Below, one piece after another: positions 1 to 9,201 of a DNA stretch of 64,000 nt. This DNA is from Paraburkholderia sp. PGU19 (GTDB lineage Bacteria > Pseudomonadota > Gammaproteobacteria > Burkholderiales > Burkholderiaceae), in the NCBI RefSeq assembly GCF_013426915.1, contig NZ_AP023179.1:2232001-2296000 (forward strand), read 5' to 3'. The stretch's first letter is position 1. Each line of letters starts with the position of its first letter. Below the pieces are notes generated by a model. The model was given only the letters and a program-made list of their open reading frames with translations, searched no databases and was not told where the DNA came from. Position numbers and translations under genes: made by a program.

Positions 1-925
1 ACGTCCATCGAATGCTTTTCTTCATCGACGACGATCGACTGGACGGCTGCCGGCGCGAGCGCGCCGATCACAAACTGGGCGGGATCTTCCGACCATAGCA
101 CGATGTCGACGTTTTCGCCACCGAGCTCGTTGCGCACGGCCTGCACGCGCGAGCCGCGAATGCCGACGCAGGTGCCGATGGGTCGATGCGCTTGTCGTAC
201 GCGACCACGCCGATCTTCGCGCGCACGCCCGGATCACGCGCAGCCGCCTTGATTTCCAGCAGGCCCTGCTCGATTTCCGGCACTTCCATTTCGAAGAGCT
301 TCATCAGGAACTCGGGCGCCGTACGCGACAGTTCGATCTGCGGACCGCGCGCAGTGCGATCGACCTTGCCGATGTACGCGCGCACACGGTCGCCGACGCG
401 CAGGTTTTCCTTCGGAATCAGCTGGTCGCGGCGCAGCAGCGCTTCGACACGGCCCGATTCGACGATGAAGTTGCCCTTGTCGAGACGCTTGACGGTGCCC
501 GTCATGATGCTTTCGCCGCGCTCGAGGAAGTCGTTCAGGATCTGCTCGCGTTCCGCGTCGCGCACCTTCTGCAGGATCACCTGCTTGGCAGCTTGCGCGC
601 CAATACGGCCGAATTCGATGGACGGAACGGGTTCTTCCAGGAAGTCGTCGATCTGTGCATCGGACTTCTGCTCACGCGCTTCGAACAGCAGGATTTCCTG
701 ATCCGGCTCCTGCAGCCCTGCTTCGTCGGGCACGACTTTCCAGCGACGGAACGTCTCGTGCTCGCCGCTTTCACGGTCGATATGAACGCGGATGTCCGCG
801 TCTTCGTCGAAGAGTTTCTTGGATGCAGACGCGAGCGCTGCCTCGAGCGCGGCAAACACCACGTCCTTGTCGACATTTTTTTCGCGTGCCAGCGCATCCA
901 CCAGCATCAACACTTCGCGACTCAT
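1..925 (-). CDS. nusA: Transcription termination/antitermination factor NusA (3' end off the window, apparent frameshift)
   Basis: NusA binds RNA polymerase and modulates pausing, termination and antitermination. The N-terminal domain starts [18 protein letters not shown] and is followed by the S1 domain ([20 protein letters not shown]) and the first KH region. The ATG at 925 has a GGAG ribosome site and overlaps the rimP stop (ATGA). After YDKRID, near position 181, the frame breaks. The minus strand reads GACCCATCGGC where GACCCCATCGGC is needed. Adding one base restores [19 protein letters not shown] and NusA-like sequence to the window edge. NusA is essential in most bacteria, so I infer a sequencing or assembly error in a G run (180-182). 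The C-terminal part lies beyond the left edge, where infB would be expected. Confidence 0.95.
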
Positions 926-1380
926 TGTTTGCGGCTCCTAAAGTCAACTTTCGGAACGAGGCGTGCCTTGTCGATATCCGCGAGCGTGAAATCCAGCATC
1001 GCGGCGCCTTCCTTCCCTTCAAATTCCAGACCGATCGTTTCGCCTTCGGGCGCATGCAGGATGCCCCGGTACGATTTCCGTCCGTCCAATGGCTTTTTCA
1101 ATGTGATGACCGCCTGGCTGCCCGCGAAGCGTTCGAAGTCCGCCAGTTTTTTCAGCGGACGGTCGAGACCCGGCGACGAAACTTCAAGACGCTCGTAATC
1201 GATGTTTTCGACCGTCAGAACGTGCTGGAGCTGACGGGTAACTTTTTCGCAGTCTTCGATCCCGATGCCGGCGGGCTGGTCGATATACACGCACAGCATG
1301 CCGCGCCCGGTGCGCTCGAGATCGACGAGCTCATAGCCGAGGCCCACGACCGTGGTTTCAATCAGTTCCGTCAGTTGCAC
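922..1380 (-). CDS. rimP: Ribosome maturation factor RimP
   Basis: RimP is a cytoplasmic factor needed for 30S subunit maturation and is normally cotranscribed with nusA and infB. The 152-residue product begins with [20 protein letters not shown] and contains the RimP signature region [12 protein letters not shown] chose the GTG start at 1380 because it sits just after an AGAGGG ribosome site and gives the usual family length of about 150 residues. The longer frame upstream has no RimP-like sequence. The stop overlaps the nusA start by four bases, so the two are translationally coupled. A leader with its own promoter and an intrinsic terminator lies upstream. Confidence 0.95.
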   Translation of the reverse strand: MQLTELIETTVVGLGYELVDLERTGRGMLCVYIDQPAGIGIEDCEKVTRQLQHVLTVENIDYERLEVSSPGLDRPLKKLADFERFAGSQAVITLKKPLDGRKSYRGILHAPEGETIGLEFEGKEGAAMLDFTLADIDKARLVPKVDFRSRKQ

Positions 1381-1492
1381 AGTGCCCTCTAAGATGTTCG
1401 CGCTGCAACCTTCGCGATACACCCGCGAGCTGCGCGCCAAGCCGGCGCACGTTCGTGCTACCCGAGATGCCGATCCACATAAACTAAGCGGC

Positions 1493-1517
1493 AAAAAAAA
1501 ATGGGCGAAACGCCCAT
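1493..1517 (-). terminator. Intrinsic terminator in the rimP leader
   Basis: On the minus strand ATGGGCG-TTT-CGCCCAT forms a 7-bp stem and is followed by eight to nine T residues. It lies about 110 bp upstream of the rimP start and about 60 bp downstream of the -10 box at 1582-1587. A transcript from that promoter would end here unless readthrough is allowed. Confidence 0.8.
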
Positions 1518-1581
1518 CATCTTATTGCCGGTGGTCGCACCTGAGCCGCACATGAAACCGCACGCCCAGTGACTTCGTGAT

Positions 1582-1610
1582 TGTAGCCATTTTTCACGAT
1601 GAACGCAAAC
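1582..1610 (-). promoter_or_regulatory. Sigma-70-type promoter upstream of the rimP-nusA operon
   Basis: On the minus strand TTGCGT (1605-1610) and TACAAT (1582-1587) are separated by 17 bp. This is a good match to the sigma-70 consensus in a region with no credible gene. The predicted start near 1575 gives a leader of about 80 nt before the terminator at 1493-1517. Confidence 0.6.
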
Positions 1611-1753
1611 CGCCGACCGGCCACTGACGCCCATTTGCGGCTGATTCCGCCGTAATCAAGGCGTGAAACCGGGTGTTTTACGGCATTTCCTGCCGATGGC
1701 CTCGCGCGACGCAAACCAGCGAAGCAGCGTAGGCGAAGCAGGCCCAACGCAAA

Positions 1754-1773
1754 CCGGGGCGCGAACGCCCCGG
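1754..1773 (-). terminator. Terminator after rluB
   Basis: CCGGGGCG and CGCCCCGG form an 8-bp stem closed by a TTCG tetraloop on the minus strand, followed by TTTGCGTT. It lies about 60 bp past the rluB stop. The T tract is short, so termination strength is uncertain. Confidence 0.6.
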
Positions 1774-1829
1774 TCATTCAATCATGCCACGCGACGGGCA
1801 GATCAAGAGTGCCCGCAACGATGACGCAA

Positions 1830-3641
1830 TCAGCGTCCGCGCGATCGGTTGCGGGGCGCGCCGCCGCTGCGATTGCCGCCGCCGGCGTTCGGATTACCAC
1901 CGGTGCGATTGCCGCCGTTGCTCGACCGGTTGCCGCCCGGCGCGCCGTTCGGCGTGCGGCCACCGCCGCTTCCGCCGCGCTTCGCATTGGCGCCCGCAGC
2001 CGCGCGATTGCCCGAAGGCGCGCGATTACCGTCGACGTCGCCGCGACCAGGACGGCCACGCCCTTCGCCGCGATTGGGGTTCGCATTGCCGAAGCCGCCG
2101 CCAACGCCAGAATTCAATGCGCCGAATGCGCCCGCGCCCTTCCCGCCGCGCCGGTTCTGACCGCCACCGCGTGGCTGCTGCTGATCGAAACGTCCATGCG
2201 ACATCAGCACCGGCTCGCGGTTGATGAAGCCCATCGACGTCTGCATCGGATCAGGCTGACGACGCTCCGGCTCGCCACGGCGTCCGCCCTTCTCTTCGGC
2301 CGGCGCCTTCAGACCCACCGACGCCAGCAGGCTGCGCACCTGATTGTCTTCGAGTTCTTCCCAACGGCCGCGCTTCAGGCCGCGCGGCAGCGTGATCGGA
2401 CCGTGACGCGTGCGGATCAGCCGGCTCACCATCAGGCCGACGGCTTCGAACATTCGGCGCACTTCGCGGTTGCGCCCTTCGGCGAGCGCGACGTGATACC
2501 AGTGATTCGTACCTTCGCCGCCACCGTCGCGAATACGCAGGAAGTTCGCCGGACCATCGTCCAGTTCAACGCCGTGCAACAGCTTTTGCCGGTTGCCTTC
2601 CGCCAGCTCTCCGACCACGCGCACCGCGTATTCACGCTCGACGCTGTAACGCGGATGCATGAAGCGGTTCGCCAGATCGCCCGACGTGGTCAGCATCAGC
2701 AAGCCTTCCGTATTGAAGTCGAGGCGGCCGACAGCCAGCCACTTCGCGGTCTTCATCGGCGGCAGCTTGTCGAATACCGACGGACGGCCTTCCGGGTCGG
2801 CATGACTGACGATTTCGCCCGTCGGCTTGTGATACAGCAGCACACGAGGCGGTTTGTTCTGCAGCTTGCGCTTGACGGGCTTGCCGTTGATGCGCACCAG
2901 ATCGGTCGGCATGATGCGCTGGCCGATGTGCGCCGGCTCGCCATTGACCGACACGCGGCCCGCGACGATCAGCTCTTCCATCTCGCGGCGCGAGCCCATG
3001 CCCGCCTCGGCGAGCACCTTGTGCAGCTTGGGCGCGTCGTCGTCCGGCGACAGCACGCGCTTGGGCGCGGCCGGCCGGCCACGGCGCAGCATCGGCGCAC
3101 GCACGCCGCCCGTTCCGGTGTTGTCGGCATCGAAGGCCGGCGACGTCACCCAGGCGAACAGATCGTCCTGCTTGTCGCCTTCGGCCGATGCCGCAGGCGC
3201 CACGTCACTCGCATCGCCACCACGGCTCTTGCGCTGATTGCCTTGATTACCTTGCCGCGGGCCCTGCTGGCCGCCCTGGCCTTGTCCCTTGCCGCCCGCG
3301 CGACGGCCGCCCTGGCCTTGTCCCTTGGCGGCCGCGTCCTTGCGCGGCATCCGCACTTGCGCGACGACTTCGCCGTCGGGCGGCGCTTCCGTCACGACGG
3401 ATGCCGGCTGCGCGGCAGCGTCGGCCGTCTTCGCCTTCGTCCCCGCGCGGCGGCGCGCGATCAGGCTGCGCGGACCGCGTCGCAGGCCGCGGCGCGGACG
3501 CTCGTCGCCTTCGGCGTCCGGCGCCTGCGCGCCGCGCTCGCTGTCGCCCGCCGACGTTTGCGCCGTGCGCGTTTCGTCGGGGCGCGCAGCAGCGAAGGCG
3601 CGCTCGGATTCGGACGAATCGGTGTCGTGGATGTCTGTCAA
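1830..3641 (-). CDS. rluB: 23S rRNA pseudouridine synthase RluB with long low-complexity tails
   Basis: RluB-family enzymes convert a uridine near position 2605 of 23S rRNA to pseudouridine. The 603-residue product has an S4 RNA-binding domain at about residues 205-265 ([21 protein letters not shown]). The RsuA/RluB catalytic domain follows, with [14 protein letters not shown], whose Asp is the catalytic residue, and [16 protein letters not shown]. The core resembles an enzyme of about 290 residues. The first 200 residues are charged and Gln/Gly-rich, and the last 120 are Gly/Asn/Arg-rich with repeated GGNR-type units. The start is a TTG at 3641 preceded by GAGG. The gene follows scpB by 60 bp in the same direction, the scpB-rluB order being common in bacteria. 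Confidence 0.93.
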   Translation of the reverse strand: MTDIHDTDSSESERAFAAARPDETRTAQTSAGDSERGAQAPDAEGDERPRRGLRRGPRSLIARRRAGTKAKTADAAAQPASVVTEAPPDGEVVAQVRMPRKDAAAKGQGQGGRRAGGKGQGQGGQQGPRQGNQGNQRKSRGGDASDVAPAASAEGDKQDDLFAWVTSPAFDADNTGTGGVRAPMLRRGRPAAPKRVLSPDDDAPKLHKVLAEAGMGSRREMEELIVAGRVSVNGEPAHIGQRIMPTDLVRINGKPVKRKLQNKPPRVLLYHKPTGEIVSHADPEGRPSVFDKLPPMKTAKWLAVGRLDFNTEGLLMLTTSGDLANRFMHPRYSVEREYAVRVVGELAEGNRQKLLHGVELDDGPANFLRIRDGGGEGTNHWYHVALAEGRNREVRRMFEAVGLMVSRLIRTRHGPITLPRGLKRGRWEELEDNQVRSLLASVGLKAPAEEKGGRRGEPERRQPDPMQTSMGFINREPVLMSHGRFDQQQPRGGGQNRRGGKGAGAFGALNSGVGGGFGNANPNRGEGRGRPGRGDVDGNRAPSGNRAAAGANAKRGGSGGGRTPNGAPGGNRSSNGGNRTGGNPNAGGGNRSGGAPRNRSRGR

Positions 3642-3701
3642 AACAACCTCAAAATGTCAGGTCGCGCGCCCATTGCGGGCGCGGCAAAAAGTACGGTTAC
3701 G

Positions 3702-4775
3702 TCAGGCGCTGCGCGACTCGGTTTCGTCGTCGGCGAGTTCGCCCGCGTCGGGTGCGGTGTCGCGGCGATCATGATGATCGTCATGCACTGCTTGACTCTG
3801 GTCTGGTCCGGCCGGGTTGGCGCGAGCCGCGTCCCCAGTCTCGTTATGCAATTCGCGCGTGCCTTCCTGCGGCTCTTCCGACTGCGCGTCGAAACCGGCT
3901 TCATGAGCCAGTTCTGTTTCGTGCGTCGCCTCGTCGGCGATGCGGTGTTCGGTGTGCGCCAACGCATCCGTGCGCTCGACGCCGCGTTCGGCATGGTCAA
4001 CAGATGCTTGCGACGCCGTGTGCACGTCTTCTTCAAGCGTTGCCACTTCGCCCGCGTCGGGTTGCGGCTGCGTTTCTTCGCTGGCGCGTTCAGCTTCGAC
4101 GGCGGCATCCGGCGGTTCTACACCTTCGGGTGCAGCATGAGCCATGCCATCGACAGCGTCGTCGCCCACGACCACAGCGACGCTCTCGACCTCGACATCG
4201 ACCGTTTCGCCGTCCGTGAACTCGATTGCGTGCTGCGCGAGCAGATCGATGTTCGATTGCGCCGATGGATCGTCGAGCGGCGGCAGTTCTTCGAGCGACT
4301 TCAGGCCGAGGTCGTCGAGAAACGAGCGCGTCGTCACGTAAAGCGCCGGGCGGCCCGGCACATCGCGATGGCCGATCACTTCGATCCAGCTGCGGTCTTC
4401 GAGCTGCTTCACGACCTGCGTATTCACGGTTACGCCGCGAATTTCCTCGATATCGCCGCGCGTGACGGGCTGCCGGTACGCGATGATCGCAAGTGTCTCG
4501 AGCACCGCGCGCGAATACTTCGGCGGCTTCTCGGGATGCAGGCGGTCGAGATACGTGCGCATCGCGGGCTTGCTCTGGAAACGCCAGCCGGACGCCAGTC
4601 CGATGAGTTCGACACCGCGTCCGGACCAATCGTGCTTCAGGTCTTCAAGCAACGTGCGGACCGTATCCGCCGACACGCCGTCGGCAAACAGCTTACGCAA
4701 ATCACCGAGCTTTAACGGCTCCTGCGCGCAGATCAAGGCAGTCTCGAGGACGATCTTCGCCTCTTGGGTATTCAT
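3702..4775 (-). CDS. scpB: Segregation and condensation protein B
   Basis: ScpB is the winged-helix kleisin-associated subunit of the SMC-ScpAB condensin, which acts in chromosome organisation. Residues 1-180 carry the conserved core, including [29 protein letters not shown] and the nearby GRPALYVTT motif. The remaining 175 or so residues are an acidic, Ala/Glu/Asp/His-rich tail with no recognisable fold, which makes the protein (357 residues) much longer than typical ScpB of about 200. The ATG at 4775 was chosen because the conserved core starts immediately after it. rluB follows 60 bp downstream. Confidence 0.93.
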   Translation of the reverse strand: MNTQEAKIVLETALICAQEPLKLGDLRKLFADGVSADTVRTLLEDLKHDWSGRGVELIGLASGWRFQSKPAMRTYLDRLHPEKPPKYSRAVLETLAIIAYRQPVTRGDIEEIRGVTVNTQVVKQLEDRSWIEVIGHRDVPGRPALYVTTRSFLDDLGLKSLEELPPLDDPSAQSNIDLLAQHAIEFTDGETVDVEVESVAVVVGDDAVDGMAHAAPEGVEPPDAAVEAERASEETQPQPDAGEVATLEEDVHTASQASVDHAERGVERTDALAHTEHRIADEATHETELAHEAGFDAQSEEPQEGTRELHNETGDAARANPAGPDQSQAVHDDHHDRRDTAPDAGELADDETESRSA

Positions 4776-5112
4776 GCAGCTAGGTCAGACCCTGTGGTCA
4801 AAGAAACCGGATCAAACAGACGATGTGGAACTGAAGACGCGCTCGCCCGATTCTGATCGGTCATATTGATGGGAGCACGCACCGGGGGGAGGCGAAAAAG
4901 GCATCGAGCCAAACCCAGCCGGACGACGGAGCAGCGAAATTCCGCGAGGGAACCGCGTGACTGGCTGCCATATTACGCAAAAACAATCGGTGCGTAAAGA
5001 CGAAATCCAAACTGCACCGTAATCGACATGTACGGCCATGCATAACGCGTCGGCGCGCCACGTGACTTCGGGACGCGGCGCCGTTATCCCATGACCAACA
5101 CGTTCAGCGCAT
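4776..5112. other. Intergenic region, no gene seen
   Basis: These 337 bases lie between scpB and the aminotransferase, both on the minus strand. I see no conserved coding frame and no clear intrinsic terminator. The region presumably holds the scpB-rluB promoter. Confidence 0.5.
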
Positions 5113-6327
5113 TCAGCGCGCGGCGCTGTGCCGTTCGAGATAGTCTTTGAGCCTCTCGACGCCCGCGTCGAGCCGCGCCGTGTCGCACGCGTAGCACCAG
5201 CGCACGAAGCCCTCGCCTTCGGGCCCGAACGCGCTGCCGGGCGCGAGCCCGAGCCTCGCATCCCGTACCAGCGCCTTGCACAGATCGAGACTGCGCGACG
5301 CGCCCGGCAACGAGAAGAACACGTACATCGCACCCGGCGGCGCCTTCACGTCGACGCCCGGCACGGTCGACAGCGCCCTCACCAGGTGATCGCGCGAGGC
5401 CCGCAAATCGGCGACCAGTTCGCGCGTGAACGCCGCGCCCTGCTCGATCGCCGCGATGCCCGCCTGCTGCACGAACGCCGGCGAACAGGACGTGTTGTAC
5501 TCGACGAGCTTGCCGAGATCGTCCATCAGCGAGGCCGGCGCGACGATCCAGCCAAGCCGCCAGCCCGTCATCAGCCACGCTTTCGAGAACGAGTTGACGC
5601 AGATCACGCGCTCGTCGCGCGCGGCGAGGTCGAGGAACGACGGCGCAGTTTCGCCCGGCTCGCCTGCGTAGTAGAGACGCTCGTAAACCTCATCGGCAAC
5701 GATCCAGATGCCGTGGCACCGGCAATGCTCGAGCACGGCGCGCTGCTCGTCGCGGCTCATCACCCAGCCGGTCGGATTGTTCGGCGAGTTCAGCATCAGC
5801 AGCTTGGTATCCGGCGTCAGCGCGGCGAGCAGCCGCTCCAGATCGAGCTGCCAGCCCTGCGCACCATAATCGAGCGACACGGTTTCGACCTGTGCGCCGA
5901 GAATCTTCGGAATCTCGACGAGGTTCGGCCACAGCGGCGTCACGGCCACCACGCGGTCGCCCGCGCCCACGACCAGTTGCGCCGCCAGCATCAGTGCATT
6001 GACGCCCGCGCTCGTCACGGCCACCTGTTCGGCCGATGTCGGCCCGTGCAGCGCGCTCACATAGCGCGCGAGCGTCTCGCGCAACGGCGCGATGCCGAGG
6101 TTATGCGTGTAGAACGTCGCGCCTGAAGCGAGCGCCGTGCTCGCGGCATCGCGAATGAACGGCGGCGTCACGCGGTCGGACTCGCCGAACCAGAACGGCA
6201 ACACGTCCGGCAAACCAAAGCCGGCGTTCGCGACTTCGCGGATCTGCGACGGACGCAGCGCACGCACGGCGTCGCGGGCGTCCGGTCGCGCGGTTGGCAG
6301 CGACGCGGTTGGCATCGATTCAGGCAT
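5113..6327 (-). CDS. Class I/II pyridoxal-phosphate aminotransferase
   Basis: A fold-type I PLP-dependent aminotransferase, probably cytoplasmic, of about 404 residues. The cofactor-binding features are visible: NSPNNPTGWV for substrate/PLP contacts, IVADEVYERLYY with the Asp that contacts the pyridine nitrogen, and the lysine of SFSKAWLMTGWRLGW that forms the Schiff base. The C-terminal GAMYVFFSLPG and the Arg in EGFVRWCYA fit carboxylate binding. The substrate cannot be assigned; aspartate/alanine-type amino acids are typical of the family. I placed the start at the ATG at 6327. A TTG at 6405 would add 26 poorly conserved-looking residues. The LysR gene lies directly upstream in the same direction and may control it. 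Confidence 0.88.
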   Translation of the reverse strand: MPESMPTASLPTARPDARDAVRALRPSQIREVANAGFGLPDVLPFWFGESDRVTPPFIRDAASTALASGATFYTHNLGIAPLRETLARYVSALHGPTSAEQVAVTSAGVNALMLAAQLVVGAGDRVVAVTPLWPNLVEIPKILGAQVETVSLDYGAQGWQLDLERLLAALTPDTKLLMLNSPNNPTGWVMSRDEQRAVLEHCRCHGIWIVADEVYERLYYAGEPGETAPSFLDLAARDERVICVNSFSKAWLMTGWRLGWIVAPASLMDDLGKLVEYNTSCSPAFVQQAGIAAIEQGAAFTRELVADLRASRDHLVRALSTVPGVDVKAPPGAMYVFFSLPGASRSLDLCKALVRDARLGLAPGSAFGPEGEGFVRWCYACDTARLDAGVERLKDYLERHSAAR

Positions 6328-6448
6328 CTGAGACGGGGCAAGTCCGTTTGGCGCATCGAGGGTCCCGGCGGGTCTGTCGAAAGATGCGAGTGTAACGTGT
6401 CGCAAAATGTGGACGGCGCGAATCCGGCAAGCGCGCCCGATCGCGGCC

Positions 6449-7351
6449 TCAGCGCAAATCCTCGGTCCGGCCGGGCACCTGGTGAATCAGATTCCACACG
6501 GCGTCGGCGGCGGGCGACAGCGAGCGGTCACGCCGCCGCACCAGTTCGACAGTCCGTTCGGCGCGCGGCACGAGCGGCCGGGCGACCAGCGACGATCCCG
6601 CCGGCAGCGGCATCGCGAGCCACGGCAGCACACTCACGCCGATACCCGCCTGCACCAGTCCGAACACCGTCGACGGATGGCCGAGTTCCTGCACGATATT
6701 GGCGCTCACGTTGTGCGCTTCCAGTGCGGCGTCGATGATCGGCCGGCTGCCCGACGCGTGATCGAGCATGACGAGGCGCTCGCCGTCCAGTTCGCGCCAT
6801 GCGACCTGCGCGCGCGACGCGAGCGGATGGTCTTCGCGCGACACGAGGCAAAACGAGTCGGTCATCAGCGGCTCGGTGAACAGGTCGTCGGCGGATAGTG
6901 GGCCGATCACCACGCCGAAATCCACCTCGCCCGACTTGACCTTGCGCACGACGTCGCTCTGCACGTCGTCGCGCAGCCCGAGCGTGATGTACGGAAACTG
7001 CGCCCCGCACGCCGCGACGATATTCGGCATCAGCCGGCACGCAATGGTCGGGCTGGCCGCCACCATCACCCGGCCGCGCCGCTGCTCGCCGATTTCACGA
7101 ATCTCGCGCAGCGCGTCGTCGAGATCGGTCAAGAGACGCGACACGCTCGCCACCAGATTGCCGCCGACGTCCGTCAGCTGGACTTCCCGCGTCGTCCGGT
7201 CGATCAGCTTCAGGCCGATCTCGGCCTCCAGTTCACGCACGCACCGGCTGACGGCCGACTGCGTCAGCCCGATTTCGCTCCCCGCGCGGCTGAAGCTCTG
7301 CAGCCGCGCCACTTCGATGAACACGCGCAGTTGGCGCAGCGTCACATTCAT
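6449..7351 (-). CDS. LysR-family transcriptional regulator
   Basis: A 300-residue LysR-type regulator with an N-terminal winged helix-turn-helix (residues 1-60: LRQLRVFIEVARLQSFSRAG, then LTQSAVSRCVRELE). A periplasmic-binding-protein-like effector domain follows from about residue 90. The ATG at 7351 has a strong GAGGAGAGGGG ribosome site. The gene is upstream of and codirectional with the aminotransferase (gap of about 120 bp), so coregulation is plausible. The effector is unknown. Confidence 0.9.
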   Translation of the reverse strand: MNVTLRQLRVFIEVARLQSFSRAGSEIGLTQSAVSRCVRELEAEIGLKLIDRTTREVQLTDVGGNLVASVSRLLTDLDDALREIREIGEQRRGRVMVAASPTIACRLMPNIVAACGAQFPYITLGLRDDVQSDVVRKVKSGEVDFGVVIGPLSADDLFTEPLMTDSFCLVSREDHPLASRAQVAWRELDGERLVMLDHASGSRPIIDAALEAHNVSANIVQELGHPSTVFGLVQAGIGVSVLPWLAMPLPAGSSLVARPLVPRAERTVELVRRRDRSLSPAADAVWNLIHQVPGRTEDLR

Positions 7352-7767
7352 CCCCTCTCCTCATGAATGACGTCGTTTGATGCGGATTTTATGCTCCGAA
7401 ACACGTTCGCGCACGGTTTCATCGAGTTCGCTGCAATGCAGCAGAAAGGCGCAAACGCACGCGGGACGGGCCTGATTGCACAAGATTGGTGATTGTCCCG
7501 ATTTGCGTGATGAGTTTTTTGGATTCTCATACGGGCCAGGCTAACGCCCGAAACGGCTTGATGTGGCGGGGCTTCGAGGCGGTTAAGTGTAAGGTGGCAC
7601 GCTTCATGCATTTCCCCTTGCACAAGAGTCGGCGCTGATTCGGACTGGTGAAAAAACGGTTCGCTAAGGCATAGGCCGGCTCTCCGCCGGCGCCCGATAC
7701 CGATCGGGCGCATGAAGAGTGCGCAGCGCGGGGCAGCGCACCGGAGTTAGCTTCGCTGAGGTGAAAC
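7352..7767. other. Intergenic region between divergent genes, with a perfect hairpin
   Basis: These 416 bases separate lysR (leftward) from the DUF4096 gene (rightward). CGCCCGAT-ACCG-ATCGGGCG at 7691-7710 is a perfect 8-bp hairpin, directly preceded by a GCCGG/CCGGC hairpin. Both fall in the likely 5' untranslated region of the DUF4096 gene. I see no gene in the region. Confidence 0.5.
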
Positions 7768-8169
7768 ATGATGGTGTTCGACGATTTGAGAGACAACGAG
7801 TGGGCGCTGGTTGAGGCGTTGTTCTGTGCGGAGCCCGCACGGAGCGAACGCCGTGGTCGACCACGCGTCGAAGCTCGCGCGGTAGTCAACGCCGTGTTGT
7901 GGGTTTTGTCGACGGGCGAGGGCTGGTCCAAGTTGCCGGGCCGTTATCCGTCGCCGCCGACGTGCCGTCGTCGTTTCGACGAATGGCAGGCCGACGGTAC
8001 ACTCGCGGAAATTGTGAAACGTCTCGGCACGAGCGGCCGCGAGATTTCGCTGCGCGGGCGCATTGGCGCGACGGCTGCGAAGCCGCCTGCACCGCCGAGC
8101 CGCGACCGTCTGCGCGGCGCGTTCTGGACCAATCCGGAATCGTGGCGCGCACCTGTCAAGATGGCCTGA
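7768..8169 (+). CDS. DUF4096 (transposase N-terminal-like) small protein, no catalytic domain
   Basis: A protein of 133 residues. Residues 1-85 (LRDNEWALVEALFCAEPA, RRGRPRVEARAVVNAVLWVL, GEGWSKLPGRYPSPPTCRRRF) match the helical N-terminal domain of IS5-family transposases (DUF4096). The last 45 residues are unrelated to a DDE nuclease domain, and no terminal inverted repeats or target duplications flank the gene. The start has a GAGGTG ribosome site and the gene ends in its own terminator. I infer a domesticated DNA-binding remnant or regulator. The alternative is a decayed insertion sequence that happens to keep an open frame. Confidence 0.75.
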   Translation: MMVFDDLRDNEWALVEALFCAEPARSERRGRPRVEARAVVNAVLWVLSTGEGWSKLPGRYPSPPTCRRRFDEWQADGTLAEIVKRLGTSGREISLRGRIGATAAKPPAPPSRDRLRGAFWTNPESWRAPVKMA

Positions 8170-8186
8170 TACAGCTATTCACGCAA

Positions 8187-8208
8187 CCGGGCGCCCTTGG
8201 GCGCCCGG
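8187..8208 (+). terminator. Terminator after the DUF4096 gene
   Basis: CCGGGCGCCC-TT-GGGCGCCCGG is a perfect 10-bp inverted repeat starting 17 bases after the stop. Only a weak T-containing stretch (CGCGTTTCTG) follows, so it may be a processed or Rho-assisted end. Confidence 0.6.
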
Positions 8209-8573
8209 CGCGTTTCTGAGGCCGGCGCCCGTTCGGCCCGATTCCCCTGATTTAAAGAGGCGTTGCACGCGTGCGCGAGCTCGATCGCGTGCGCACGGAC
8301 GCTGAATCAGCGTCTCCGCCTCCTTGACGACGGCCTGACCCGTCCGTCGATTTTTCCGCTGGTTACAACACCGGCGCGTCCGTCTTCGCGCATCGCCGCA
8401 CGCGAGCGCCGACGCCCTTCCCGCCCGCCTGCGTCCGCAGTCATTCCGTCGGCATATCGACGGTGACGGGGCGAAACATCCATTTACTTTTATTTACAGC
8501 ATGCTTTCGCAGCGCGGCATACCGTATGAGTATGCAAATAAGCCCGTCCCGGCCGGCTTGTCGGGAACCGATC
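8209..8573. other. Intergenic region with an inverted repeat
   Basis: No credible gene is present. GACGCTG-AAT-CAGCGTC (8298-8314) forms a small hairpin. GCATAC-CGTATGA-GTATGC (8517-8535) is a 19-bp dyad 38 bp upstream of the next start, and could be an operator. Confidence 0.4.
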
Positions 8574-8846
8574 ATGAGGCCAATGTCACTGCATGTCTGC
8601 GGCCTGCTCGTGTCACTGCTCGCTGCGACTGCATTCGCGCAACAACGACCGCAAGGCTGGAACTGGCGGCCGGAGCAGCCTGCCACGCTTCAGGCGTGGC
8701 AGCAGGCGGAAACGCGCAATCAGAATTTCACGCCACCGACGCCGCGTGGCGATCTGCGCGGCGATATCGCGAGCAACGTTCGCGCGCGGCCCGATGGGCA
8801 GCGTGACGACGCGCCGCAGCGGCGGCATGCGCCCGGCGCGCATTAA
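8574..8846 (+). CDS. Small exported hypothetical protein
   Basis: A 90-residue protein that I do not recognise. The N-terminus MRPMSLHVCGLLVSLLAATAF followed by AQ is a typical Sec signal peptide, with likely cleavage after AFA. The mature part is about 65 residues, hydrophilic and rich in Gln, Arg and Pro (QRPQGWNWRPEQPATLQAWQ). I chose the ATG at 8574 because it places the signal peptide at the N-terminus; upstream in-frame codons do not. It is probably periplasmic and its function is unknown. A strong intrinsic terminator lies about 150 bp downstream. Confidence 0.65.
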   Translation: MRPMSLHVCGLLVSLLAATAFAQQRPQGWNWRPEQPATLQAWQQAETRNQNFTPPTPRGDLRGDIASNVRARPDGQRDDAPQRRHAPGAH

Positions 8847-8992
8847 CGCCCATTAAGCGCGTCGAGGGCATGACCGAGCCCGAGCGTTCTGCAAAGACGT
8901 ATGTGGAAGATGTGCGATATCGGGAACCACCTGCCGTGTCACCAGTCTCATCAATGCCATTAAGCACAGCGTGGCAGAAGTAATTCCGGTAT

Positions 8993-9023
8993 GCCCGTAT
9001 CCTCGCGATACGGGCTTTTTTTT
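8993..9023 (+). terminator. Strong intrinsic terminator
   Basis: GCCCGTATC-CTCGC-GATACGGGC is a perfect 9-bp stem followed by eight T residues. It probably ends the transcript of the small exported protein. The 145 bases between that stop codon and this hairpin contain no other gene that I can see. Confidence 0.9.
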
Positions 9024-9201
9024 GCATCTACGACCGGTCAGATCCGCGCAGCACGGCGCGCCACCCGGCGCAAATCGGGCGTCATAAAAGAAGTGTAAAA
9101 ACGGGGAAATGGCGGCGACATGCCCTCGACGCGCATCATGCGGCGCGTTGTCCGCGCGCTCCGTTGTTCTCACGTGCGCGCGCCCTGCGAAGCACCGTCG
9201 C

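Noticed and set aside
1517..1777. An 86-residue minus-strand protein between rimP and rluB
   Set aside because: The frame contains the promoter and both terminator regions and shows no protein-like pattern.
1809..4715. A 968-residue plus-strand open frame
   Set aside because: It is antisense to rluB and scpB, is rich in Arg/Ala/His and matches no protein pattern. Long shadow frames are expected in GC-rich codon-biased DNA.
7768..8169. A complete insertion sequence
   Set aside because: Only the transposase N-terminal domain is present, with no DDE domain, inverted ends or target duplication.
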